A DNA stretch of 64,000 nt from NCBI GenBank assembly GCA_037126765.1, contig JBBCBC010000001.1, forward strand, positions 30,116,804-30,180,803. The letters are read 5' to 3'. Below the pieces are notes generated by a model. That model had not been told where the DNA came from and did no database searches. It saw only the letters and a program-made list of their open reading frames with translations. Source of the stretch: Stenogyne calaminthoides. Its lineage: Eukaryota > Streptophyta > Magnoliopsida > Lamiales > Lamiaceae. Position numbers and translations under genes: made by a program. Below, one piece after another: positions 35,017 to 46,326 of this stretch (position 1 is the stretch's first letter; each line of letters begins with the position of its first letter).

Positions 35017-35733
35017 TGCGATATCAAATGGAGAATGCTTGATTGGATTCCATCTTATCCCATTTTAATGCTCACAATTGTTTCTTCTTCTTGAGTCACT
35101 GCTACAACCATATAGGCATGGCCGTAAGTGTACCTATTTCAATCAAATCTATCAGAATGTGTTTGTTTTGGGATTGAAGTGTATGGAGGTTTTAGAATCC
35201 AGAGAATTAGAATCCTTGATTAATAGTAAATGTATGAGTTTATTTTGGGATTTGAGTAGGGTGAAATTTAACTTATGTCAAATCAATTTGTTTAATAGTA
35301 ATTGATGTTGTATTATTATATTATATATTGAGTTGTGTGGTGGATTTAACTTTATGTAAAATCAAAGTGTAGAGTATTAGAGTGGTGGATTATTTTAAAG
35401 TGGTGTATTGAGGGAGTAATAATAGGAAGCCCGACTAATGGAGAACTTGTTTTCCAGCGGTGCCGGACGGTGGAGACGGCGGCGGGCTGTGTTGCTTTCC
35501 TCAGGTCCCCTCTTCGTGTTTGAGCTGAAATAAGGTAGCTGGGAATATTTATGTTGGTGTTTGGCGAGGGATTTAACGAGGGGCTGAACCCTCAACAAGT
35601 TCAGCCTAGATTCTTCCACCGGGGCCCCACGTTGTCTGAAACGGTGCAGGTGCATGACATTTGAATTTAACGAGGTGGTTGAACCCTCGTAAACAGGCGT
35701 GCAGTATTGCCGAGGGGGACCCCGCCCTCATGA
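35017..35733. other. non-coding; CACTA-like subterminal sequence at the right end
   Basis: 35560-35733 has repeated GAGGG / CCCTCG motifs that continue across the solo LTR at 40714-40870. The remainder shows nothing definite. Confidence 0.45.
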
Positions 35734-36313
35734 ACATGTGTTGGTCCCGAAAAACCCGATTTAAAACTCGTAAAATCTCAATGGGAGGTGACTTAAATTT
35801 TTTTTTTTTCGAATGTGTTATGCAGATTTGCTAAAGTATGTATGATAGTTAATATGAAAGCAAATAAGAACACACATATTTTTATAGTGGTTCGGACAAC
35901 TCGTCCTACATCCACTCTTCCCTTCATGGGGCACCAACTTAACCAACAGATGTTTACCGAGTTCTCACTCAAACGGGACTTATCACCCTCACGGGATCGC
36001 CTACCCTCCCTTTCGGGATTGCTAGATGTTTACCGAGTTCACACTCACCTACAAACTTAACCGACTGATTTGGGTAAGGTTTGTTTGGTTCCAACTAGGT
36101 TGAGATTTTCCCTTACATTTGTTTAGCCTCAATGCTAAGGATGGGAAAAATCTCTAAGCTTAGGATATAGCATTTGTGCTTAGATCTAGGGTAGAACACT
36201 TTTGAATATATGTGTGTATTTCTTGCTCGTGGGTCTATGAATGGAGTTGCTTGAATATTTGGCTTTAATTTCACTTTGCAGATCCTCCATTATCTTCTTT
36301 TGAAGATAGTGCA

Positions 36314-36331
36314 ATGTATTTATAGTGTGGA
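36314..36331 (-). promoter_or_regulatory. LTR TATA box (minus strand)
   Basis: On the minus strand, CCACACTATAAATACATT at the position shared by the related LTRs. Confidence 0.5.
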
Positions 36332-37693
36332 TTTAAATATTACCGTTGGAAAGTAATATTCAAATCCATACTAATAACTTTCAGCTTTTATTTGTCCTTT
36401 TGCACTTTTCCTTGCAACTTTATGTCACATCAATATGTGTGTTGTCATCTTCTCATTGGCGACCTTTTTGTGTCTAATCGGATCCGATTTCAAATTTCGT
36501 CTTATTCTTGTTCAAATTCTTTCCGATTCTGGTCGTTTGATCCGGTATCTTGATTTCGGGTCTCTCGATCTAATCTGTTGATCGATCGAGAAAACATCAG
36601 TCGTGAAGATCTGTCAACTCGCATCCGTCAAGAAGATCAAGTCACCAGATCTGGTCAAGAAGATCGTCGGTACCATCCGGTCAAGAAGATCGGTCGGTTA
36701 CACTGGTCAAGAAGACGTCACCGCACTCGTCGATGAAGATCGTCACCAGATCATCGTCGGAAAGATCGGTCAACTGCACATGTCAAGAACATCGGTCACC
36801 AGATCTGGTCACCAGATTCGCAAATAGATCGACCGCAACATTCACCACCGTTGATCAAGATCTTGCATCGATTTCTTCTTCAAAAAATCAAGATGTTTCT
36901 TCTTGGTCACTCATCGGTTTACTTTTGAACTCATCCTACTCATCGATCTCGATCGGCCTCGTCTACTGACCTCGTCCCGATCTCGATCATCTTAAATGCG
37001 ATTTCATGAGTTCCCCTTAACTTGTTCCTAGGCATGCTCACGGTTCCGGAACCGCCGGTTCCGGTTCCAAACCGGCGGTTCCAAAAGTCTGGGAGGGGGA
37101 ATCGGAACCGAACCGTGGCCAAGGCGGTTTCGGTTCGGTTCTCGAACCGGCGGTTCCGGTTCCGAACCGCCGGTTCCGCTTTTTTTTTTTTTTCATATAT
37201 TTTTTTCTTGTGTTTCTTAGTTTTTTGGATCTAAAATTTGAAGGAATGTATAGATAGATCATGAAATTGGACATTGTTATTGTTAATATGAGGATTTAAA
37301 TTGAAGATTACATTAATAATTGAACTATTATAAATTAGTAGCCTAATTTATTACAAAGTAATTGAACTATTACAAAATAGTAATTTTAACTTAAAATAAG
37401 CTAGTAATCTACTATTACAAATTAATTGAACTATTACAAATTTTCAAATTACAAAGTGAACTATATCGAATTAGTAATTACAATTACAACTTAAAATTTT
37501 AAACTTTACAAAATAAATTTGGGGGAGGGGGGGATTTAAAGAAATTGGACTTGAGCTTAAATTTAAGAAATAAACTTAGAAATTCTAAGTTTGAAACTTA
37601 AAATTAAGTTGCCTACGTATCCAAATAGGAATCAAAGTCCACGTAGTTCTCTTACCTCAAACTTACCTCGTTGATTTGGATCGATTCGATTCT

Positions 37694-39900
37694 TCATGCA
37701 TCACTTCCGGTGGTAGTTTCTTCGGAGCTATCTTGATCATCATTATCAACAAATTCTTGACTTCTCTTTTCGGCTCTTACCCAATCATCAAGCAAGCATT
37801 GGTTTTCCACGTTTTCAACGGTCATATTCGATCTCGTTGCATCCAAAGTGTAGCCTCCCAAACTAAAAAGCTTTGTTCAACGGCAGAACGTTGAGGCGGA
37901 GATGCAAAAATTTCTCTTGCTAGCATTGACAATATTGGATAGATATTTTTCATCCTCGACCACCACTTTAGTATATTAAAAGTAGCGTTGTCTTCATCTT
38001 CATCAAGCCGAGCAAATGAAGAGGATAAATAATGATCAAGTTCGTAATAAGGGTTAGAAGTAGACCTTGGACGTTTTTGAGAACGTTCATCATAAAAACC
38101 TGTTAATATATCTTCTTCTTGACTCATAGAAGAGCCACCACCACCAAAATTTTCTTCAAAACCGGGACCACTATATTCTCTAAATAAAGACATTAAAGTA
38201 ACTTTAATCCGATTACCAATCTCTTCCGGATTAGGATATACATCATCTTCACCCGCCATGACCATATGTCTATTAGGAAATAAATAATTATAATACATAT
38301 TTAACATCATTATTAATCCATCCAATCTTACTCTAGGATCAAACACTTTAGCAACCAATAATAGATCGGGAATATTTGTAAAATATTTTTTCCATTTTTG
38401 CATCATAGAGAAAGTAGCACCACTTAATAAGGGATTTGTAATATTTTCATTTAACACATGAGCAACTTTAATACAATAATCAAGCGCTAAATTACACGTA
38501 GGATAATAAACACCGGATAACACTTTTGTGGAATCATTAAAAATTCCCAAAATTTTACACAAAGAAGTGCATGAATCCCAATATTGAGGATATAAACGAA
38601 TACCACAATTTTCTTGAGTAAAAAATGTACATAAAGCTTCTTTATAATCCATAGACTCCTTTAACAATTTATACGTGGAATTCCAACGAGTTGACACATC
38701 GGGAGAAAATTTTTTTTTGGGATGCATATTGTATGTTCTACAAAAAACTTTCCATTTTTTCAACAATTTTGAATGTCTCGACCTATAATAAATAGCGGAT
38801 CTAATAGGACCAACTTGTTCTTTCAAAGCATCTAAACCATCTTGAACACATAAATTTAAAATATGACACATACATCTAACATGAAAATTTTTTTCCACCA
38901 AGATATGGTTGACAAATATTTGTAAGATCTTCAATAGTAGCCGTATTTGCACTAGCATTATCAAAACCAATAGAAAATATTTTTTTAGTAAGAGCATACT
39001 CATTTAAAATATCATGCAATTTATCTCTAATATTAACGGCATTGTGTTCCGTGATCAAAATCTCTATAAGCAATCAATCTTTTGTTAAGAGTCCACGAAT
39101 CATCAATCCAAGTGCATGTAACTCCTATATAACTATGCTTTTGAAAATTATCACTCCAAATATCCGCACATATACAAACTTTAACATTTAAATCGGCAAA
39201 TAGATTAATCAAAGCATATTTATACTCATAAACAACTTTAGCAACATCACGAGTAGTAGTATGACGTGAAACTTTTTTTGCCGTGGGTTGAAGACCAAGG
39301 TTAACAAAATCATTCCAATACGAATTATCGGCAAATTGAAAAGGAAGGTGTTGTGTGCACACAAATTTAGCCAACAATTTTCTATATTTCATTTGATCAA
39401 ATGTAAATAGAGAAGTGGGGTTACTTCCTCGCCTTTGAACTCCACCACCGCCACCGGTTGACGTAAATCCATGAAGTTGTGCTTGGTTTGAACTAATTCC
39501 AACTCTATCCGGATGAATTTTTTTCAAATGCTTCTCGAATGTTCCATATCCTCCTCCTTTGACAAAAGAATATATTTTGTCACAATAGTTGCAATGAACT
39601 TTAATAGTACCATCCTCGTTGATCACTTTATTAAAGTGACGTGCAAAAATATCCGACTTAAGTTGAGCTCGACTTGGAGTTGGCTCGGCATTGGACTCGG
39701 TTGGGTGGTTTTGGCTTTCTTGAGTAGGACGTCGTGGTATAGCATCATCTTCAAGAGGATTCTCATAACCGACCAAGTGTGGCCTCAATATCATCTAAAC
39801 TCCACTCGATCGGTCTTGCGGTGGATGTGGAAAGACTTTAACGGAAGAAGGTGGAAGAAGCTTTGCCTTTACCCTTACCCTTGCTTTGATGGCTTGCCAT
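37694..39900 (-). pseudogene. hAT transposase with a few frameshifts
   Basis: The likely start at 39900 (MASHQSKGKGKGK) needs indels before joining the long frame at 39794. A BED zinc finger follows (CNYCDKIYSFVKGGGYGTFE ... HLKKIH). The catalytic core shows CADIWSD, FDNASANTA, the Cys/His-rich HVRCMCHILNLCVQDGL, and STRWNSTY. The C-terminal dimerisation domain reads ILKWWSRMKNIYPILSMLAR then AVEQSF with the third acidic residue. Single-base frame changes occur near 39046, 38890 (in a T/A run) and 37857; after the last, GGYTLDATRSN leads to TGA at 37694-37696. Nearly full length and only lightly damaged. Confidence 0.9.
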
Positions 39901-40262
39901 AATAATAATATGTATGTAAGTATATGTAAATAATATATGTATGTAAGTGTAGTGTAATGTAATATGTATGTAACTATGTAAGTGTAGTGTAATATACTAA
40001 TATGTAGTATAGTACTATAGTAGTATACTAGTATTAGTATAGTGTAATATATATAGTGTATATAATATATAGTGTAGTATAAATATAATATGTAGTGTAT
40101 AGAGTATAGTTACTATAGTATGATATATAGTGTAGTATAAATATAATATGTAATGTAAATAATATGTAAATAATAAACTTTGAGAATTGAGTGAGAGTTG
40201 AGACTTGAGAGTTGAGAGAGAGATGAATAAACTTTGGTGTGAATTTTGGAGTGGAATGAGTT

Positions 40263-40273
40263 GGTATTTATAG
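40263..40273 (-). promoter_or_regulatory. candidate TATA box of the hAT transposase gene
   Basis: On the minus strand CTATAAATACC lies about 365 bp upstream of the ATG at 39900. AT-rich TATAGTGTAGTATAA tandem sequence follows as leader. Confidence 0.5.
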
Positions 40274-40713
40274 ATGAAATATTGAAAAAAAAAAAAAAAA
40301 AACAGTAAAACCGCCCGGTTCGAACCGAACCGGCGGTTCCTTCAACGTCTTTTGATCTCAAATTTGGATCTCAACGGCTTTTTATCTGGGCCGTTGGATC
40401 TCAACGGCTAGAATTTTCAAATTTTGGGCGGTTCCGGTTCGAACCGTGTTCGTAAAAACCGGCGGTTCGGTTCGATCAAGGTTTCGGTTCTGGTTTTGCT
40501 AGAACCGAACCAACCGTGGATTTACTTTTTGGTTCGGTTCCGAACCGAATCATGGAACCGCGGAACCCGGCGGTTCAAAAACCGGCGGTTCCGGTTTTTT
40601 TTGAGCATGCCTACTTGTTCCCCCTCAACTTGTTATCTGTAGATTCACTTAAATAACACAAGTTGATAATGTTTTGGCATAATTCATCAAAACTAAAATA
40701 TCCCAACAACATG

Positions 40714-40967
40714 TCAGATTTTTTGCCGAAGAAAGCTGCCCTCGTGAATTGTCAGGCAAAGTTGGCCGAGGGGGACCCCACCCTCGTCAACTGCCAGCTT
40801 TATTTTTCACGAGGTCCGTGCCCTCGTGAACACTTTGATGAGGGGTACTCCCTTGTTAAATCCCTCGTCTTTGTACGTGGGTAAGATTCTCTTGTTCAAT
40901 CTCTCTTTAAATTAAAAAACACTCTCTCTTGTTAAAACCCTCTTTAAATAAGCCTTTTTTTATAGTG
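40714..40967. mobile_element. right end of a CACTA-like element
   Basis: Several CCCTCGTGAA / CGAGG motifs lead into CTCTTTAAATAAGCC and TATAGTG at 40967. Reversed, the end reads CACTATAAAAAAAGGC, a CACTA-type terminus. The left terminus was not found; subterminal motifs continue left of the solo LTR to about 35560. Confidence 0.5.
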
Positions 40968-41020
40968 TTCTTTTATGCTTGAGTTGCAAAAATATTTTTG
41001 TTAGTTGATGATAGATTATA

Positions 41021-41219
41021 CTCCCTCTGTCCCAAGATGATTGCAACACTGAAAACGGCGCGTAAACCAAGTAAAGTGGGTTTTAGTGGGCTTGAATGAA
41101 ATAAAATAAGGGTGTTGTGAGTGTATTAATATTATATTTGTTTCCATTTTGGGAGTGTTACAGTAATGTTGGGACGTCCAAATAAGACAAGTGTTGCAAT
41201 AATCACGGGACGGAGGGAG
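41021..41219. mobile_element. Stowaway MITE
   Basis: This 199-bp element has the terminal repeats CTCCCTCTGTCCC and GGGACGGAGGGAG and TA on both sides (41019-41020 and 41220-41221). That is the diagnostic Tc1/mariner-derived Stowaway pattern. Confidence 0.95.
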
Positions 41220-41258
41220 TATAATTTAACATCACCACCCTCATAGACCGACCTATGT

Positions 41259-44200
41259 TGTAACACCCCATCCCAAACTAATAAAAAGAACTCTTTTTAA
41301 TAAATTTTTATTTGTGCTTTTATTTTTTTTCAAGTAAATTTTAGAGCGTGTATATTTGCTAAGATTTTATTTCCGGGAACCGAACAAGTATTTTCGAGCA
41401 AGAGCACTCCTAGTATTTAAGAATGAAATATTTAAATTAAGCTTTTATCATAAGTAATTATAATAAAAAAATATTCTAACAAAATAATGTTTAATAAATT
41501 AAGGTTTTCGGTATAAAAATAAAAAATCTACCGAATAATAAATACCATGATGGAAAAATCCTCTTATTCTAACTAAATTAGAATTACTGAGAAATTTAAG
41601 AAAACTCGAATTTTTAATTAAATAATTAAATAAATAATTTTCGTCTCGGAATGTGACGATCTAATCGTTAAAAGTTCTAAACAATTAACCCTAACGAAGT
41701 CGTAAATTTTAATTAGCGGAACCACGAGTTTATAATACTGATATGAGGTGAGATTAATACCGAATAGTAATAAACATCACACTAAGTAAATATCTTCTAC
41801 AAATTTGTTTTTAGCCACAAAAGATTTGGGTTAATCTCCACCACATACTACTTTACTATTCAAATGAAGCTTTAACTCAAAGAATTAAAACAAAAAGTTA
41901 TTCTCCTTCCAGACATGTAACCATCAACGCCTCTCCCCTTCAGGACGACACCATCTCCATCCTCCTACCTATTTCCTACTTCATCTTTGAATTCAAGGTA
42001 AAGACCTCAAGATCCTTTCTTCTATGGTAAAAGATTCATGTTTTTTTTTTCCTTCTTTCCTCACTTTCCTTCCTTCCTTTGAGAAGGACATCATCTAAAA
42101 CTCAAACCGAGGGGCTCCAAGCTGTTAGGAAACAAAGGTGTTCCAATCTGCTAGCAGAAAACAAGGGAGAGGAACAAAATTCGAAATTTGTGCTTGTATG
42201 ATCTTTGGTGAAGTGTTTTGGTGTTTAAACGTGTTTGAAATTGCTAGTTTAGAACTTCTACGTGTTGTTTAAAGTGTAGACTTCATGCTTATATTTTTGG
42301 TTTTCAAAAATTGTACCGTTATGCTGCAGAAATTTAATCTCAAATAGGCCAAGTTGTAACGTCAAAACTGTGCTCGACTGATTTTCGCCTACGCCGTCGA
42401 GTACTCTGATGCGTTAAAAATTTCTGTTTTAAATCATCTATATGCTCCCTTATATGTGTAATACATGATCGTAGTCTCGGTATTCAATTTTCGTGTCGTT
42501 ACGCTGCTCATTTTTACGCTTGAACATGGTCGCTGAAAACTAAAATTTTGGAAAAAACTGCGACTCGAAATTCGTAACTACAACTTTAAAAATGGGATTA
42601 AATTTTTTGCAGCCCAATAACTTTGGGCCGATTTGAAATTGGCCCATCAGTTATCACATTATGATATACCCCCTGTATGTTTAAACTTTTTTTGATTTTG
42701 GCCCTCAAAACCGGTCAAACCGGTTGGTCAACCGGTGAACAGTACACGTAGCAATTAATTTGTATTTTCATTTATTTTTAGGGTGCCACATGTTTAATTC
42801 CTTATTTTATTTTTCATTTATATTTACACTATTAATTAACCGGGTCGGTTCGGTCCAACGGGTCGGGTTTAGGATCGGGGCCCACATGGGTCGGGTTTAA
42901 CGGGTCAGGTTTAACCCTATAAAATGAATTAAAAAAAATGGATTCACGCCACTCTCATCACCCCTACACTTAGTAGACCCACCAGCGATGCCCACTTTCC
43001 ATCGCCCCTCATTCTTGCCGCCGCCATCGGAGCTTTGCCCTCCGCCGCCGCGCCGAACCTACCAAACGGGGCTGCTCCTCCCCAATTTAAATGCACCCCC
43101 GACCCAGATCCATAAAACCCTTGGTGCCCCCACTAAAACCCAGATCCATAAAATCCTTGGAGCTCCCACATCGGAGGCGAGTTCGGCAAGTACAAGCCCC
43201 TCCACGTCGCCGTCGACGCCAAGCTTCAGGCCATCTGCCAGACTTTGGCCGAGGGCAAAAGCATCGACGCTAAAAAATGCAAAACCTCGAGGTCCAAATA
43301 GGCGGCGGCGCCTGCGATGGCCGCGTCGGCGGAATCGGAGGTCAAATCCGTGAAAGCGATTGAGCCCGAAAGTGACGAATCAGGCGGGCTTTCGCCCGAA
43401 TCGGGCCTTACATTCCCAGAATTTGGGAAGACGAGCAATTCGAGCTTTTGTGGGTCTGCAAAGTAGAAGTTTTCTTTGGGTAATGTTGATATGTTTAGGC
43501 TTTTGTGGGTCTGCAATGAATTTTTTTGGCATTTGCGTTCAATTATAGTTTTCTTAATTCCAATGGATTCCTGTGATTTGAAACCCGAATTTGATATGAA
43601 ACAATGTTCTGTGTTCATAGCTCTTGGATATTTACATCTGTATTTCTGGTAATTTTTACATCCCTGTTCACACATGTAATTTTTTGGAGCTGATTCATTG
43701 AATTTGGGGAAATTTTTGGAGCTGGTAATTTGGGGAAACTGGAGCTGATTCATTGAATTCGGGGATTTTTTTAAGACCCATTTATTGAACCCGACCCGCT
43801 AAACTTCATCGAGTGTACTGTATTCGCGTAAAGTTTGGTGTTTTTTCATCATATAGAATCGGAGTTATGATTTCTTTCAAAAAGTGTGACGTGCTGGAAT
43901 AAATCCTGAAATTTTAGTATGGAGATGGTAACTTCACTCGTCTATAACTTTCTGATAAAAACTTCTTTTGGAGTAAGACAAAAAGGATTACATTCTCTAC
44001 ATACTTTAGTTTCTAAATATAAAATTTTGAGTAATTTCATTTATTGTATAAATTAAAAGTTATGTACATTTTAAAAAGTAGGACAAAAACTGGAAAATTT
44101 CTTTGAACGAGGAGTTGGCCTCAAGTACCTGATTTCGTGATACTTTTAACCAACTTTCGTTTGTGATTTTCCAACGAATTTTTCTTGCCAGTAAAGTTCA

Positions 44201-45748
44201 GACTAAAATCTTTTAAAGTCCTAAAGTTTCATGTCGATCGGATTAGCGAATCAACAGGAAACAACTCACAAAAATGGAAGAATATCACAAATATTTGGGA
44301 CATTAACTTTTCAAAAAATGTCAAAACTAAATACTGAAACTTTTAAAAGACTTATTGGATAGTATTATAATTATTTGGATAATTTTATCTCCACAAACCT
44401 ATGTGTTTCATTCTCCTTTTGTGCCACAAAAGTTAGAGTCCTTTAAGATCATTTTCGAGAGAAATAATTTTAGGACATTAATTAATAAACTCTAATAACC
44501 GTTTTTAGTAAAATTCCAATTTCAAGTAAATAAAACCCTAAGAAAAGAGATTAATATCCTCGTTAGACTTAAGGATAATTTACTTCAATCAAATAATTAA
44601 CAACGCGAACATGAAAATATTGTAATAGGTGAAGTGCTGCTCAAACCAATACTCGGACGATCACCACCACGCTCGAACTCTCTAAACCGTTTCCAAGTCT
44701 TATAACTTTTCTTAAAGTTAACGAGGTGGGTGTCATTACTGTATTGCCTTGAATGTTTTATGGAGTGTTGGTGTATTCCGAACTGAACTAAACAAATACA
44801 AATCTATAACTAAGAACACAAGAAAACAATTAATAAAATAGACAAACTTATGAACGATATGATATGTATCCTATGAGATACATAATATGCGATTTCACAA
44901 TGGAGGTGGGAAGATGCAAGAGGGGATTGCGCGTGGTAGTTTGCTACCAGTGTCCCATATGATGATTATCATGAGATGTAGATTGGAAGCGAAAAGGGGA
45001 TTACATGTGGTCGGAGCAATTAGTGTCCCAAATGAATGTTATGATCAAATGATCATTATCAATATTTATAATATTTAAGAAATTAAGCTACTAATAAGAT
45101 TACCATAAGATACCAAGCTACAAACGAGTATACAATGACTTCGTGCAACCCTCCAAAAATCATCTACGCAAAAGCGTATGAATAAATCTTTAATAAAATA
45201 CCAAGATAATTATATTTCCACGTATTGTCAATCTGTATAGCAGCATGCATGATGCCCATAAGTGAGAAGTAGCTCACACCCCCACCCCATCCCCCCTTTT
45301 TATACCATTTCAGGTTTCGACTTCGAGGGGCCAGAGCAGCAGCAGGGATGACACAGAATTTTCCTGAACAATAATAATATTGATGCATATATATACACTC
45401 ATATAGAACTCCTCTAAAATAAATGTTTCACTTTTATGATTGGCGAATTTATTCTTATGCTGAGCAACAAACTCTTTTAAGAGTTACTTGATGATTAAAA
45501 TGTATGCTATCTTATAAACGACTGATTTTATTATAATGTCATAATTTAATTTTAAATAAACGGGCCCACACTATTTCGTGTTTTATAAATCATTATTAAC
45601 TGTGAAAACTTATATATTTTACTCAATGCGTTACTTTAAAAAGTTTTTTTTGTTTTTTTTTTTAATTTGGGTTTTTGGTTACTAAGTGACAACTCGAATA
45701 TAGAGTGTTAAAACGATAAAGGCTTCATTCTGGTGGAGGGGCGTTACA
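41259..45748. mobile_element. 4.5-kb TSD-flanked LTR-like insertion (solo LTR or unit with captured DNA)
   Basis: It starts TGTAACACCCC and ends GGGGCGTTACA. TATGT is duplicated exactly at 41254-41258 and 45749-45753. No retroelement protein is visible. TATA-like CCCTATAAAATGAA (about 42914-42927) precedes the GC-rich gene-like part 42970-43470. The length and ends fit a large gypsy LTR. CGGGTCGGGTTT-type motifs at 42841-42912 and AACCCGACCCG at 43788-43798 bracket the gene-like part and may mark a nested element. Confidence 0.7.
43176..43466 (+). pseudogene. ERF/DREB (RAP2.4-like) transcription factor fragment
   Basis: In one frame the sequence reads GEFGKYKPLHVAVDAKLQAI and CQTLAEGKS, which resembles the stretch after the AP2 domain in RAP2.4-type (A-6) ERF proteins. 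A TAG at 43299-43301 interrupts it. The frame then gives ESDESGG..SPESGLTFPEFG, like the acidic C-terminal motif of the same group. The AP2 DNA-binding domain and the final aromatic/acidic C-terminal motif are missing. It lies in the 4.5-kb insertion, so it is most likely a captured copy. The assignment rests on recall of the family. Confidence 0.65.
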
Positions 45749-45751
45749 TAT

Positions 45752-45791
45752 GTGGGGGCCAAGGGGGTCACTGAGCCCCCCTGGCCCCACT
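45752..45791. repeat. GC-rich hairpin
   Basis: GTGGGGGCCAAGGGGG and, after a short loop, GCCCCCCTGGCCCCAC are nearly self-complementary. They lie next to the right duplication of the 4.5-kb insertion. Confidence 0.6.
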
Positions 45792-45976
45792 TAAACTTTA
45801 TATATATATATATAATTATTTATTTTTAATTTGATGAGATTAGAAGTTTTGACTAATTTCAAAGTGCATGTGTCTTCTTTTCCCAAGCAAATTTTCTTAT
45901 TATTCTTCAAGTGAGGAAGAGGGAGCGAAAGAGATAAAGATATATGTACAATTCACATTTTAAAAATTATATTAAA

Positions 45977-46003
45977 CTAGTGTTATCCCCGCGAATTTCG
46001 CGG
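45977..46003 (-). mobile_element. candidate Helitron 3' terminus
   Basis: On the minus strand a near-perfect palindrome CCGCGAAATTCGCGG is followed after 8 nt by CTAG and then T, the form of a Helitron 3' end inserted between A and T. The body would extend to the right. A 5' TC terminus was not identified. Confidence 0.4.
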
Positions 46004-46066
46004 ACTGAAAGAATATTTTTATATAAAATAATTAATAATATTTAATATTATTTTGGTCGTTTAATA

Positions 46067-46326
46067 TTCCCCCTGTCCCAATCTTGATGTAACTCTTTCC
46101 ATTTTATTTCTCCCAATCTTAATGTAACATTTCCTAAAATGGAAATACTCACTTTATCACATAAAATACTAATAAACAACTCTTTCTACCCCCAATACTT
46201 TATAACTTTATCACATAAAATACTAATACAAAAACTCTTTTTACCTCCAACACTTTATCACTTTATCACTATTTCCTAATTTTTGTGTCTACAGTAAGAC
46301 TTCCCTTAAGATTGAGACGGAGGGAG
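46067..46326. mobile_element. degraded Stowaway MITE
   Basis: The left end TTCCCCCTGTCCCAATCTT and the right end AAGATTGAGACGGAGGGAG pair imperfectly. TA is present on the left only. The interior is AT-rich with repeated CACTTTATCAC. Confidence 0.7.

Larger units (their letters stand above)
37029..40613 (-). mobile_element. hAT transposon with perfect TIRs and 8-bp TSD
   Basis: The ends are TAGGCATGCTCA and its exact reverse complement TGAGCATGCCTA. CTTGTTCC is duplicated at 37021-37028 and 40614-40621. GGTTCCGG / CCGGCGGTTCC palindromic motifs fill both subterminal regions (37040-37185 and 40305-40600). A transposase gene lies on the minus strand. This is the youngest layer here, since it sits in a solo LTR that sits in CACTA-like sequence. 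Confidence 0.95.
35739..40708 (-). mobile_element. solo LTR (Sirevirus family), split by a hAT element, perfect 5-bp TSD
   Basis: It starts TGTTGGTCCCG and ends ATATCCCAACA, with ACATG on both sides (35734-35738 and 40709-40713). Without the hAT insertion and its duplication the LTR is about 1.38 kb. It matches the families at 4288-6016 and 55004-57435. The minus-strand TATA block lies at 36314-36331, and an imperfect GGTCAAGAAGATCG repeat at 36600-36830. Confidence 0.9.

Noticed and set aside
42988..43353. Proline/serine-rich 121-codon frame
   Set aside because: Its C-terminal half is the wrong frame of the ERF-like fragment, and the N-terminal half is low complexity with a short tandem duplication.
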